Assembly (NCBI GenBank): GCA_023395615.1
Contig: JAEWYP010000024.1
Location: 1 to 64,000, forward strand
DNA: 64,000 nucleotides
Source: Bacillota bacterium
Lineage (GTDB): Bacteria > Bacillota > Clostridia > Christensenellales > Aristaeellaceae
Direction of reading: 5' to 3'
The position numbers and the translations under genes are program-made. Shown in pieces: positions 16,850 to 26,020 of this stretch (the stretch's first letter is position 1; the number at the start of each line of letters is the position of its first letter). The notes under the pieces were generated by a model, which was not told the origin of the DNA, made no database searches, and saw only the letters and a list, made by a program, of their open reading frames with translations.

Positions 16850-18245
16850 CGTTTTCTCCTTCGGACGTCGGGGCATTGGCCAACATACGGCGAAGCCCCT
16901 TCGGATAATGGTTTTTCAACATTCCGTCGCTGGCCTTCACAAACCCCAGCGGAAGGCCCGCATAAGTTGCCAGTGCATATCCCCTTACGGACTCCGGTGC
17001 GGGCATGGTTTCGCCTGCCAGATAGCGGAACGCCTCGTTTAATGGCAAAGCGACGCGTGGCAGGGAGGGAACGGGCGCAGACATGGCCAGCGCGTGATCC
17101 GGCGCGAAGACGCGACCTTTAGCCTGCCCCAGCGCCAGCCCGGCGCGCAGCACGCGTATCCCCCTTAGCGGCGGCAGCTCCGGCACTGCCAGCAGCGTTG
17201 CGCCCATGCAGGCGTTTGGCACGGGGGCATCGTCGGAGGAGAGGGTTCGCCAGTAATCACGAAATAAATCCGTTAAAGAACGGTCCGGGCATTCCAGCGC
17301 GTTCATAGCCGGGAGCAGGTGGCATGCGGAGGGAACCTCGCCGGTATCGAAACCTGTTTTTACAAACAGAGCCGCAAACTGGCCTTCTCCCTCGACCTCG
17401 TGAGGGGAGAGGCGAATCATACCGTCGGAGGCGTTGCGAACGCGGTCCTTCGTGACTGCCACCGAAAAAGGCAGGGGTTGCAGCTCCGGATGAGCCAGCA
17501 GCAACGCCGTAACGACGTTTTCATTCTCCTCCGGGCTGAAAGTACAGGTGGAGTAGCATAATCTTCCGCCGACTTTGAGCATGGCGCAGGCGCTTTCCAG
17601 AATCAGTAGCTGGCGGGTGGCACATCGTGCCGGCGTGTCCTCGCTCCATTCCAGTCTTGTTTCCGGATGGCGGCGAAACATACCCTCTCCACTACAGGGA
17701 GCGTCAACCAATACGGCGTCAAACAGTTGCGGCCACGCAGCGGCGAGGCGGGACGGGTCGGCGCTTATGACCAGCGAATTGGTTACGCCCATGCGTTCCA
17801 GATTACGGCTGAGGATTTGCGCGCGGTTTGGGACAATTTCGTTGCATACCAGCGTACCGCGGCCTGCCAGCGCGGCGGCAAGCTGCGTGCTTTTTCCGCC
17901 GGGGGCCGCGCACAGGTCCAGCACCGTTTCGCCGGGTTGCACGGCAAGCAGCGTTGCCGGCAGCATGGCGCTGGGCTCCTGTAAATAATACGCGCCCGCT
18001 TCGTGTAGCGGATGAGCGCCTGCCCGGCTGTCCGTCGGGATCAGATAACCGCGTGGTTCCCACGGCACGGGGTTGCCGATCAGGCCGATCTGGGAGGACA
18101 GGGAGCAGTCAATCTGTTTCAACGGATTCCTGCGAAGCCCCCGGCATGGTGGCTGTTGCAGCGCCGAAAAAAAGGCGCCCGCATCCGGGCCGAGCTGGGC
18201 CTGCATCCGGCATATAAAAGCGGGCGGAAGCGACGGTGCGGTCAT
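16836..18245 (-). CDS. RsmF/NOL1-NOP2-Sun family rRNA cytosine-C5 methyltransferase
   Basis: The protein methylates C5 of cytosine in rRNA using SAM. The SAM motif LDLCAAPGGKSTQLA, the catalytic Cys in DAPCSGEGMFRRHP and the second Cys in STCTFSPEENE are all intact. A C-terminal PUA-like region, common in RsmF/YebU relatives, fills the last 170 residues. The start at 18245 overlaps the stop of the ATPase gene as ATGA and gives 469 residues. Bacillota members of this type act on 16S rRNA, but the exact base is not settled from sequence. Confidence 0.9.
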   Translation of the reverse strand: MTAPSLPPAFICRMQAQLGPDAGAFFSALQQPPCRGLRRNPLKQIDCSLSSQIGLIGNPVPWEPRGYLIPTDSRAGAHPLHEAGAYYLQEPSAMLPATLLAVQPGETVLDLCAAPGGKSTQLAAALAGRGTLVCNEIVPNRAQILSRNLERMGVTNSLVISADPSRLAAAWPQLFDAVLVDAPCSGEGMFRRHPETRLEWSEDTPARCATRQLLILESACAMLKVGGRLCYSTCTFSPEENENVVTALLLAHPELQPLPFSVAVTKDRVRNASDGMIRLSPHEVEGEGQFAALFVKTGFDTGEVPSACHLLPAMNALECPDRSLTDLFRDYWRTLSSDDAPVPNACMGATLLAVPELPPLRGIRVLRAGLALGQAKGRVFAPDHALAMSAPVPSLPRVALPLNEAFRYLAGETMPAPESVRGYALATYAGLPLGFVKASDGMLKNHYPKGLRRMLANAPTSEGENDGND

Positions 18246-18943
18246 GCCTGATCGTCCTCCAGCCATTCCGGTAACATCAGTGGTTCAATCGGGAAATACA
18301 GCTCTTGCATTTCCGTGGGCAGCTCCGGCAGAAATTTCGCATACCCGACGACCATCTCAACAGGAACGTTCAGGCGATTGGAAACTCGCGTAAGCAATCC
18401 CTGCGCGAAGGTCAGTTCTTTTGCCGTGGTCTGCCGCTGGAGGTTAGCGTTATTCACAAGCGCGTCCGGGTTGATCCGTGCGCGCTGTGAAATCAACTCA
18501 AACAGCGCGCAGATATCGTCCTCGGTTCCGGAGAGGGGGCGGAAGGGATTGACGACGTAAAGCACCTTTGTTTCCGCGCGTACGGGAAGCAGATACGGAT
18601 GATAACGTCCCAGCGCCGTCGCGCCCACCTCGTCGCCGCCCACATCGAATACAACGCGGTCGTAACGGCCTGGTTCGAAAACGGATTGGATTTCGGCAGG
18701 CAGAGCGGGAATATCCACTGTGGTCAGCGCGAATGAGGGCATCAGGACTTCAATGCCTTCGCTTCGCAACAATTCGGCACGCTCGGCACTGCGAAAATAG
18801 GGGTTCACAATATCCAAATCCACCAGCGCGACACGCCCGGCGGTTTCCCGGCGAAGGCGGCGGGCCAGCGCTAACGACAGCTCGGTTTTCCCGCTGCCGT
18901 AATTACCGACAATCACGTAGTAACGTGCGTTGAACTGTACCAT
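18242..18943 (-). CDS. P-loop NTPase of unknown role next to cdaAR
   Basis: This 233-residue protein carries a Walker A motif GNYGSGKTEL (13-22) and a DLDIVNPYFRSAE stretch resembling the deviant switch region of MinD/ParA-like ATPases; VVFDVGGDEVGATALGRY looks like Walker B. No membrane segment is seen. It is translated together with the membrane protein before it (the stop of one overlaps the start of the other) and with the RsmF-like gene after it. I do not recognise a named function; a soluble ATPase partner of the membrane protein at 18943-20124 is a reasonable guess only. Confidence 0.78.
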   Translation of the reverse strand: MVQFNARYYVIVGNYGSGKTELSLALARRLRRETAGRVALVDLDIVNPYFRSAERAELLRSEGIEVLMPSFALTTVDIPALPAEIQSVFEPGRYDRVVFDVGGDEVGATALGRYHPYLLPVRAETKVLYVVNPFRPLSGTEDDICALFELISQRARINPDALVNNANLQRQTTAKELTFAQGLLTRVSNRLNVPVEMVVGYAKFLPELPTEMQELYFPIEPLMLPEWLEDDQA

Positions 18944-20124
18944 TATTCTTCCCCGCTTTCGGGCGGTTTTTTTGGATAGACCGGGGCATGGAAGGCGTTG
19001 CCGATGTCTACTGTGGATTGCAGGTCGCGGATGCTGGGCGGATTGTTCTCGTCTTCTCCGCGCATAAAACTGCGTGCTTTTTTTGCTAACGCGCCCAGCT
19101 TTCCCGCTTTATCAGCGGAGGAATCCTGAGCGGAGGCGGTGAACGGAGCAAAGTTAGGGTAAGCGCTCATATCGTCGCGCTCATCGTATTCGCCGGTCAA
19201 CTCGTCCTGATTGAGACCGATGTTTTGTTGAAATGTTTCCAAATCCAACCCCGGATGGATAGGCCCGTCCCAGATGGGTTCTTCCGGAGAGGCGTAAAGG
19301 TCTTCCGGGGTGGGAGGTGGCGCAAAGCCGGAGCGGACATCGTTCAGGTACTGTTCGTTTTGCAGGCGGCTTACCCGCCGCATCCGTCCGGGCTCCGCAG
19401 GCACGGAAGGGGAATCGGCCGGTTGTGAAGCGGGTGTGGGCACAGCGGCGACCCGGGGAGCAAAATCCTGAAAACCGCCTTGAGGCGCATCCCATTCCGA
19501 AAGATCGACGGCTTCGTCCGGAAACTTCGTTGAAGCAATCGAATCAGTCGAACCGGAATAGGCAATCGTATCGCCCATTGGTTCCGGGGCAGGAGGCGTA
19601 TAGGTTTCAGGACGCTGATAAGGCAGCACGGATGCCGCATCATCCTCATAGGGCAAAGATGGGCTGTAGGCGGGAGGAACCTGACGAACCGCGCCTGTGA
19701 CCGGAGCAGTATATCGATAGGCTGGTGCAAAACCAGGCGAACTGGCTGCGTGAAGCGGCGGCCGGTACATCTGGGTTGGCTCCTCAAACTCATCCTGTAG
19801 CGGCTCCGGCGGGAGCACATCATCGCTGCTTTTTTTTGGAGCAGGGGGAGCGGCGAAGGCTTCGGATGCGCTGTTCCCGCGAGCGGCGCGGCTCTTGCGC
19901 CGGGACCGCCAAACATAGTAAGGGCGCCAGCGGAACAGATAGACGATACGGTCTATCACAAACCCACCGACGCATAGTACAATCAATACAGTTTTCCACT
20001 GGCTGCGAAGAAAGCTCACCAGCGCGCCGTTACCGTCGCTGCTTAAAGCCGCCCATACGGCGTTGAAGAGCGAGCGAAGCCAACCGAGCAAAAGGGTCAG
20101 CACCGCGTTGGTAAAACCGTTCAT
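18943..20124 (-). CDS. Membrane-anchored proline-rich protein, function unknown
   Basis: The 393-residue protein has one or two hydrophobic segments in its first 65 residues (about 5-25 and 44-62). A basic stretch RWRPYYVWRSRRKSR follows, which should hold the rest in the cytoplasm. Residues 85-390 are low-complexity, rich in Pro, Ala, Asp and Glu, with repeated YxPP/PPxY-like motifs. It lies between cdaR and the P-loop ATPase in one tight operon, with the ATPase start overlapping its stop. A scaffold-type role is possible but unproven. A good ribosome site (AAAGGAG) precedes the ATG. Confidence 0.72.
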   Translation of the reverse strand: MNGFTNAVLTLLLGWLRSLFNAVWAALSSDGNGALVSFLRSQWKTVLIVLCVGGFVIDRIVYLFRWRPYYVWRSRRKSRAARGNSASEAFAAPPAPKKSSDDVLPPEPLQDEFEEPTQMYRPPLHAASSPGFAPAYRYTAPVTGAVRQVPPAYSPSLPYEDDAASVLPYQRPETYTPPAPEPMGDTIAYSGSTDSIASTKFPDEAVDLSEWDAPQGGFQDFAPRVAAVPTPASQPADSPSVPAEPGRMRRVSRLQNEQYLNDVRSGFAPPPTPEDLYASPEEPIWDGPIHPGLDLETFQQNIGLNQDELTGEYDERDDMSAYPNFAPFTASAQDSSADKAGKLGALAKKARSFMRGEDENNPPSIRDLQSTVDIGNAFHAPVYPKKPPESGEE

Positions 20125-20151
20125 CCATCGGCTCCTTTCCGATACAATCGG

Positions 20152-21513
20152 TTACTGGGCAGAAGTGACCGAAACCGGCACATTCTGCGGTGTAATAGCG
20201 TAGGTAAACGAGGACTCATCCATACCGCGGATGGATAGCTGAACGGGCAATGCATAACTGCCTTCACCCAAACCGTCAGCCGAAACGAAAGCTTTAAGTG
20301 CCGAAGACTTTAGCAGATCGAATGTCAGCTTCGGCCCTGTTACGGTAACGGAAACGGTTTTGGTTTCGCAGGAAGCCATCAACCCATCTGCTGTGCCGGT
20401 GATCTCCAGTGGAATGCTGCTGAAATCCCGGGTAACCATGACCGGACCGATCTCCACGGCGACCATTACGCTGTCCGCACTGAGATATACCAGCTCCGAG
20501 GGTTTGCGGACGCCGACGTCCGTGGTGAAGGACGCTTTTCGACCCGCAACGTCCACCGCCTGATCGGTGAAAAGGGAGTCCAGCGTATTCAGTGATGTTT
20601 CATCCCCGGCGGCAATCAGCACGTTCGGGGTCAGCGTTACCGACTTAACTTCATACCCCTCCGCAGGGGTGCCGGTGGTTAACGCAAGTGTGTTCAGCGC
20701 AAGCGTTTTAGCGGGATACAGCTGCTGTTCCACCACGATGGAGCGCAACAGCACCCCGGAGTTGCTGGCTTCGATCAGGGAACTGTCCAACAGGTTGCCA
20801 TCCGCATCCTCATAACTCATGGCGAGAGAGGTACGAACCAATCCGGCCTGGGCGGGTAATCTGGATACATCGAAGCTGATACCCACGCGCGCGATACGGG
20901 ATACGACACTTTCCGGGCCGCTGACGGAGATGATGGAGGGGTCCAGCGTTGGGGTGGTGCCGTAAAAACCGGAAGGATAATCCCCCAGAACGTGCACCGT
21001 TACCGGCAGGCGGTAGCTGGTAATGTAGTTATCTACTTTAACATTGACACTGTCCGGATTCACTTCGGTTACCGTGCCGTAGGTGGTAGAAGAAGTAGTT
21101 GCGATTTTAAGCGACTGTTCTCCCGTGGAGGTGATCTTGGACAGGTCGATGCGCGGCGAATAATTGGAGGAGGAAACGGTGTTATATTCGCGCTGAGGCA
21201 CTTCCACCTTCAGGCGCGCCAGTGTGGAAGCTTCATCCAGACCGTCGGTTACGATCAAGCCGTTGCGGCGCAGGGTATCGCTGCCGGTTACCGTGACCGG
21301 CACGTCGTTAAAAATGCGCTCACGCGTAAGCGTCGGGTCCTGGGTGATCAACCCTGCCCACAGGGCGATTGCCAGTACCAGCGCAATCAGTTTCCAGATC
21401 AGGTTATGGGATAACATCCGCCAGAAGCGTTTGGGCAGTTGCCGGAAAGCGCTGCGCACAGGACGTTCCGAATGGGCGGGTTTACGGCTGTTGGTATCGG
21501 GTTCCGTATTCAT
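20152..21513 (-). CDS. cdaR: YbbR-domain protein, CdaR regulator of diadenylate cyclase
   Basis: CdaR is a membrane-anchored protein with extracellular YbbR repeats that modulates the c-di-AMP synthase CdaA. Here a cytoplasmic N-terminus of about 38 residues precedes one membrane segment (about 40-58, LIWKLIALVLAIALWAGLI). The rest (about 390 residues) is a series of beta-rich YbbR repeats, probably four, with the recurrent phrases VPVTVTG, LPVTVHVLGDYP and IPLEITG. Its start overlaps the cdaA stop by four bases. The usual third member of the locus, glmM, does not follow; a proline-rich membrane protein does. Confidence 0.93.
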   Translation of the reverse strand: MNTEPDTNSRKPAHSERPVRSAFRQLPKRFWRMLSHNLIWKLIALVLAIALWAGLITQDPTLTRERIFNDVPVTVTGSDTLRRNGLIVTDGLDEASTLARLKVEVPQREYNTVSSSNYSPRIDLSKITSTGEQSLKIATTSSTTYGTVTEVNPDSVNVKVDNYITSYRLPVTVHVLGDYPSGFYGTTPTLDPSIISVSGPESVVSRIARVGISFDVSRLPAQAGLVRTSLAMSYEDADGNLLDSSLIEASNSGVLLRSIVVEQQLYPAKTLALNTLALTTGTPAEGYEVKSVTLTPNVLIAAGDETSLNTLDSLFTDQAVDVAGRKASFTTDVGVRKPSELVYLSADSVMVAVEIGPVMVTRDFSSIPLEITGTADGLMASCETKTVSVTVTGPKLTFDLLKSSALKAFVSADGLGEGSYALPVQLSIRGMDESSFTYAITPQNVPVSVTSAQ

Positions 21514-22367
21514 TCCGCCCCTCCTTTACGCCGTCTGGTTTTCTCCATCAGGGCGGACCAGAGGCTGCTGTCTTTTTGGTGGTACATGGATAGAAGAACC
21601 TGCTCCAGCGACATCCGATCCAGATGCCGGGTCAACCGGCCTTCTTTGGCCATGGAGATAATACCCGTCTCCTCGCTGACAATCAGGGTGATCGCGTCGG
21701 TGGTTTCCGTAATGCCCAGAGCAGCGCGATGGCGCGTGCCAAGTTCCCGGCTGATGCTTTTTCCTTCGCTGAGGGTAAGGAAACATCCTGCGGCCATAAT
21801 CTGATTGCCGCGTATCACGACCGCTCCGTCGTGCAGCGGGGTGTTCGGCTCAAAGATGTTCTCCAGCAACGCGCTGCTGATGCGGCTGTTCAGTGCGGTT
21901 CCGGTTTCGATGATGTCTTTCAGGCCGATTCGCTGTTCAAATACGATCAGCGCGCCGACACGCCTGCGGCTTAACGACAGCAGGCAATTGGAGATTTCCC
22001 GGACGATCTGTTCATTCTCTTCGTGATCGGTTACGCGGGAGGTGTCGCGGATCGCGCCGCGGCCGATCTGCTCCAGCGCCTTGCGCAATTCCGGCTGAAA
22101 GAGGATCACCAGCACGACCGCGCCGTTGTTGACGATGTTGAGCAGAATCCAGTTAAGGGCCGTAAGCCCCAGCAGATCGCTGATCCAGCTGGCCAGTACC
22201 AGCATGACTAGGCCTTTTAGAACGGCGCTGGCTCGGGTTTCGCGCGTTAGCATCAGCAATTCGTACAACAGGAAAGCGACGATCAGGATATCGACGATAT
22301 CGGTGATGCTGGGGCGGTTGAATACGTTCCAAAGAACGTTCTGGATTTGCAGCCAAAGCGTTTGCAT
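21510..22367 (-). CDS. cdaA: Membrane diadenylate cyclase
   Basis: CdaA makes cyclic di-AMP from two ATP at the cytoplasmic membrane; the messenger controls potassium uptake and cell-wall balance. Three hydrophobic segments fill the first 95 residues. The DAC domain then shows the catalytic DGA (180-182, in LHDGAVVI) and RHR (212-214, in GTRHRAALG). Its 285 residues are normal. It leads a seven-gene minus-strand operon and has its own promoter (TTTATC at 22443-22438, TATAAT at 22420-22415). Confidence 0.96.
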   Translation of the reverse strand: MQTLWLQIQNVLWNVFNRPSITDIVDILIVAFLLYELLMLTRETRASAVLKGLVMLVLASWISDLLGLTALNWILLNIVNNGAVVLVILFQPELRKALEQIGRGAIRDTSRVTDHEENEQIVREISNCLLSLSRRRVGALIVFEQRIGLKDIIETGTALNSRISSALLENIFEPNTPLHDGAVVIRGNQIMAAGCFLTLSEGKSISRELGTRHRAALGITETTDAITLIVSEETGIISMAKEGRLTRHLDRMSLEQVLLSMYHQKDSSLWSALMEKTRRRKGGAE

Positions 22368-22414
22368 ACGTTCCCAGCCCCACTTTCTATAGGAAGTGAT
22401 CGCTCCCGCTTTCG

Positions 22415-22443
22415 ATTATACTACAACAAGCCTTGCAGATAAA
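22415..22443 (-). promoter_or_regulatory. Sigma-A promoter of cdaA operon
   Basis: TTTATC (22443-22438) and TATAAT (22420-22415) on the minus strand have a 17-base spacer; the cdaA ATG is 48 bases further on. Confidence 0.7.
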
Positions 22444-22538
22444 CCCTGCGGGGGAAATTTCATGACACATCCCGTGCCTTACAGACAACGGAACAATGTT
22501 GCGGAATCATCCTTGCGGGCGCAAATTTCCTGCGCTTT

Positions 22539-22567
22539 TTTACAAGGTGGAGAGAACATGTTATAAT
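22539..22567 (+). promoter_or_regulatory. Sigma-A promoter of radC-like operon
   Basis: TTTACA (22539-22544) and TATAAT (22562-22567) have a 17-base spacer, divergent from the cdaA promoter about 100 bases away. Confidence 0.75.
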
Positions 22568-22636
22568 AACAAAGGTTTGCCGCGCGGCTGCCGGCCGTGC
22601 CTGCCATGAGGTGAAACCGGCTGGGGAGGGCGCGTT

Positions 22637-23413
22637 ATGGAGCACGACGGACACCGAAAAAGAATGCGCGAGCGATACCTGAAGCAGGGCGCCGATGGCT
22701 TTGCGCCGCACGAGCTGTTGGAACTGATGCTGTTTTTTGCGATCCCCCAGAAAAACGTAAACCCACTGGCTCATAAGCTGATCGAACGTTTTGGTTCGTT
22801 GTACGGCGTGCTGCACGCCACCCCCGAGCAGCTGATGCAGACGGATGGGGTGGGCGAATATGCCGCTACGCTGCTGTCACTGTTTGGCAGCGTTCCCCGC
22901 GCGGCGGAGCAGGGCCGAACGGCAGGACGCGAGAAGCTGTCCACTCGCCGGGCGGCGGTTGATTACTGCGCGCGGTTGTTGGACGGAGAAAAACGGGAAT
23001 TGTTTTACGCCGTATGCCTGAACGGGCAGATGGAAACGCTGGGCGCGGCGCTGATCGCGAAAGGTTCGCTCAGCGATGTTCCCGCTTACCCGCGCATTGT
23101 GATGGACGCGGTGCTTACGCGCAACGCGCACGGAGTACTGCTTTGCCATAACCATCCGGGCGGTTCCATCGCGCCTTCGCAGGCGGACTTGGATGCGACG
23201 GCGACGCTTTCGAGATTGCTCACGGAAATCGAAGTGACCCTTGTGGATCACATTATCGTATCGGAGGGGGAAGCCCTCAGCATGGTGCGCAACGGCTTTA
23301 TCCGCCAACAGGTTACTCCTGCGGGCGTTGCGGTGCGCGTAGCCAGCTCGGACGGGGAAATCCGGCTGGCCGGAAACCTGAAGATCGATCATCCGACGAC
23401 GGAGGAACTATGA
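22637..23413 (+). CDS. radC: RadC-like JAB/MPN-domain protein
   Basis: The protein (258 residues) has the UPF0758/RadC layout. An N-terminal helix-hairpin-helix region (GADGFAPHELLEL, then GVGEYAATLL) is followed by an MPN/JAB domain with its zinc motif, HNHPGG at 171-176 and Asp184. The name radC is historical; a DNA-repair role has not been upheld and the true function is unclear. The start has a strong GGGGAGGG site. Its stop overlaps the next gene's ATG by four bases. Confidence 0.92.
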   Translation: MEHDGHRKRMRERYLKQGADGFAPHELLELMLFFAIPQKNVNPLAHKLIERFGSLYGVLHATPEQLMQTDGVGEYAATLLSLFGSVPRAAEQGRTAGREKLSTRRAAVDYCARLLDGEKRELFYAVCLNGQMETLGAALIAKGSLSDVPAYPRIVMDAVLTRNAHGVLLCHNHPGGSIAPSQADLDATATLSRLLTEIEVTLVDHIIVSEGEALSMVRNGFIRQQVTPAGVAVRVASSDGEIRLAGNLKIDHPTTEEL

Positions 23414-24054
23414 AGAAACATGAAAACGATACGGATTCTGCCCAAAAACGTTCGCCATGGCGGCGGGGGCTTCGCGTGATTGGGGTGCTGGCACTGGTCG
23501 CGGTGCTGGGGTATGCCTCTCTGATCGGGTATGTATATTACCGGGAAACCCACGTGCCAACACCGGCGCAGTACGACAGCATTATTGTGTTGGGCGCGCA
23601 GGTGAAAGAGGACGGGACGGCTTCGGTACAGCTTCGCTGGCGGCTGGATAAAGCGCTGGAGATGTACCGCGCGGCTCCCTGCGTGGTTGTGGTGTGCGGG
23701 GCGCAGGGCGTAAACGAGCCCAGACCGGAGGGGGATGTGATGCGCGATCTGCTGGCGGCGGACGGCGTGCCGGCAGACGCTGTTTATGTGGACGATACCA
23801 GCATGGATACCCGGCAGAACATGCAAAACGCCAAGGAAATTCTGGACCGGCTGGGGCTTACCAGCCCGCTGGTGGTCACCAGCGATTATCACCTGCCGCG
23901 GGCAATGGCGATCGCGCAGGACGCCGGGCTGACGCCGCAGGGCGCGGGCAGCCTGTGCAGACCGGAGTTTCAGTTCTGGATGCAGAACCATGGCCGTGAA
24001 GCCCTGGCGTGGGTGAAATACTGGCTAGTAAAATATGTGGGGTTGAAACTGTGA
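23410..24054 (+). CDS. DUF218 / YdcF-SanA family membrane-anchored protein
   Basis: One membrane segment (about 21-42) is followed by a DUF218 domain: DSIIVLGAQVKEDGTAS, then DDTSMDTRQNMQNAKEI and VTSDYHLPRAMAIAQ. Relatives SanA and YdcF are linked to envelope barrier functions or bind nucleotides, but no reaction is established. The conserved DYHLPRA stretch is intact. At 214 residues it is full length. It sits between radC and rsmG with overlapping stops and starts. Confidence 0.87.
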   Translation: MKKHENDTDSAQKRSPWRRGLRVIGVLALVAVLGYASLIGYVYYRETHVPTPAQYDSIIVLGAQVKEDGTASVQLRWRLDKALEMYRAAPCVVVVCGAQGVNEPRPEGDVMRDLLAADGVPADAVYVDDTSMDTRQNMQNAKEILDRLGLTSPLVVTSDYHLPRAMAIAQDAGLTPQGAGSLCRPEFQFWMQNHGREALAWVKYWLVKYVGLKL

Positions 24055-24845
24055 CGCAAAACGAGAACAGACAACTGTTTCAGGAACGGTTGGATGCGCT
24101 GGGCGCCGGGTGCGATTCGCGGACGGCGGAGCGGCTGGCAATTTATCATACGCTGCTGGAGGACTGGAACCAGCGCGTGAACCTGACGGCGGACGCGACA
24201 CTGGAAACCATGCTGGACAGACATTACATCGATTCGCTGGCACCGCTGACGGTTGCCGGATTGTTTCCGCAGAAGACTAAAATCATCGACGTGGGCAGCG
24301 GGGCAGGCTTTCCCGGGCTACCGCTGGCGATTGCGCGCCCGGACTTTGAGGTGCTTCTTCTGGATTCGCTGCAGAAACGATTGAAGTTTCTGGACGCAGT
24401 GATAGCGGAACTGGGGCTGACCAATGTTCGTACGGCGCATGCGCGCGCCGAGGATGCCGGACATGATTCTGCGCTGCGCGAACGTTTCGATATGGCGACA
24501 GCGCGAGCTGTGGCAGCCGCGCCGACACTGATGGAACTGCTGCTGCCGCTTGTGAAAGTGGGCGGGAAAGCGGTTTGCTACAAAGGGCCTTCTGCCGGGG
24601 ATGAACTGCAGGCCGGGAACCGCGCCGCAAGAATGCTTGGGGGCGCGCCCCTGCAAACACTGCCGGTAGAGGTGCCGGGTCAGCCGGACTGGCAGCATTG
24701 CGTTCTGGTGAGCGAAAAGCGATTGATCACCCCCCGAACCTATCCCCGAAAGGCGGGCACCCCCGCAAAGGAACCGCTGGGCAATACCGAACCGGAAAAC
24801 CATAATCGGAATGATACGGCGTTTAGTGGGCACAGTCGGCCCTAA
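24051..24845 (+). CDS. rsmG: 16S rRNA (guanine-N7) methyltransferase
   Basis: RsmG (GidB) methylates N7 of G527 in 16S rRNA; its loss gives low-level streptomycin resistance in other bacteria. The protein shows NQRVNLTA, HYIDSLAPL, then the SAM motif IIDVGSGAGFPGLPLAIARP and DSLQKRLKFLD. I place the start at GTG 24051, which overlaps the previous stop and gives 264 residues. The family usually ends soon after the YPRKAGTPAKEPL motif; here a polar tail of about 20 residues continues. rsmG here is not next to mnmG or parAB, its common neighbours. Confidence 0.94.
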   Translation: MTQNENRQLFQERLDALGAGCDSRTAERLAIYHTLLEDWNQRVNLTADATLETMLDRHYIDSLAPLTVAGLFPQKTKIIDVGSGAGFPGLPLAIARPDFEVLLLDSLQKRLKFLDAVIAELGLTNVRTAHARAEDAGHDSALRERFDMATARAVAAAPTLMELLLPLVKVGGKAVCYKGPSAGDELQAGNRAARMLGGAPLQTLPVEVPGQPDWQHCVLVSEKRLITPRTYPRKAGTPAKEPLGNTEPENHNRNDTAFSGHSRP

Positions 24846-24858
24846 ACCTCGCTTTTCC

Positions 24859-24887
24859 TTTACGCTCCGGGGGGACTGTGCTATACT
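24859..24887 (+). promoter_or_regulatory. Sigma-A promoter of CapA-like gene
   Basis: TTTACG (24859-24864) and TATACT (24882-24887) have a 17-base spacer, directly after the rsmG stop. Confidence 0.7.
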
Positions 24888-24928
24888 GCAACCGTACGAA
24901 ACCACAGCATTTTCACGGAGGCGAAGCC

Positions 24929-26008
24929 ATGAGGCGCGCACTGGCGGTATTGGTGGCAGCGTTGCTTCTGGGCACTTCGGCGATGGCGGAAACAAAGATT
25001 TACTCGTTTCCGTATACACAACCGCCTGCGGTGCTCAGCGATACAGCCCATGCGGTTGCGGAAGGGGAAACCGACGTAGTCCTGACGTTTGCGGGGGATT
25101 GTACGCTGGGTGGAGAACGCGCGGGCGGCAAACGGTTCGCCAATATGATGGAGAAAAACGGTTATGCTTATCCTTTCGCAAACCTCCAGGGACTGTTTGC
25201 CACGGACGACCTGACCATGGCTAATCTGGAGGGCGTGCTGAGCAATGACTCGGCGGATAAGGTGAAAAAGAAGTTCAACTTTATCGGCAAACCCGATTTT
25301 GCGGAAATCCTGACGAAGGGAAACGTGGAGTGCGTGACGCTGGCCAATAATCACGCGCTGGATTACGGCGAAAGGGGCAAGCGGGATACGGTTGCCGCAC
25401 TGGCCGAAAAGACAATTGCTTACTGCGACGAACAGAATGTAACCGTTCTGGTAAAGGACGGCATACGCATCGGGTTTACCGCAAGCGGTCTGCAGCTGAA
25501 CAGAGATACGTATCTCAAGCAGGCGCAAGCCTTGAAAGCACTAGGGTGCGCGGCGATTGTGCACAACATGCACACGGGTGAGGAATATGCCGACACCCTG
25601 ACCTCAAACCAGCAGCGAACAGCAGAATTTCTGTCGGATAACGGAGCTGCGCTGGTTGTGGGGCATCATCCGCACGTGGCGCAGGGGCTGGCGCTGTATG
25701 GAAAAACGTATGTAGCTTTCAGCCTCGGCAATTGTGTTTTTGGCGGCAATAGCGACCCGGACGATTACGACGCCTGCGTACTGCGAGCGACGCTGCGCTT
25801 CCAAAACGGAGCGCTGGCAAGCGAAACCGTTGCGCTGTGGCCGATTTGCGTAAGCGGTACGCGAGGACGAAACGATTATCAGCCCGTGCTGCTTTCCGGA
25901 GAGGACGCGAAGCGGGTGCTGGATAAGATGCAGAAAACATCGGCGTTTTCCCTGAACCCGATGGTGGACGGACAGGGCGCGGTACAGCCGACCGTGAACT
26001 GGCAATAG
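24929..26008 (+). CDS. CapA-family (PgsA-like) secreted protein
   Basis: The protein has a signal peptide (MRRALAVLVAALLLGTSAMA, about 20 residues) and a CapA metallophosphatase-like domain. FAGDCTLGG is the first metal motif, MANLEGVLS the second, then LANNHALDYGERG and VGHHPHVAQGL. Such proteins take part in poly-gamma-glutamate capsule formation in bacilli, but most clostridial copies stand alone, as here, and their role is open. The start at 24929 is set by ACGGAGG and by the signal peptide; length 359. Confidence 0.9.
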   Translation: MRRALAVLVAALLLGTSAMAETKIYSFPYTQPPAVLSDTAHAVAEGETDVVLTFAGDCTLGGERAGGKRFANMMEKNGYAYPFANLQGLFATDDLTMANLEGVLSNDSADKVKKKFNFIGKPDFAEILTKGNVECVTLANNHALDYGERGKRDTVAALAEKTIAYCDEQNVTVLVKDGIRIGFTASGLQLNRDTYLKQAQALKALGCAAIVHNMHTGEEYADTLTSNQQRTAEFLSDNGAALVVGHHPHVAQGLALYGKTYVAFSLGNCVFGGNSDPDDYDACVLRATLRFQNGALASETVALWPICVSGTRGRNDYQPVLLSGEDAKRVLDKMQKTSAFSLNPMVDGQGAVQPTVNWQ

Positions 26009-26020
26009 GAGGTTATACGA

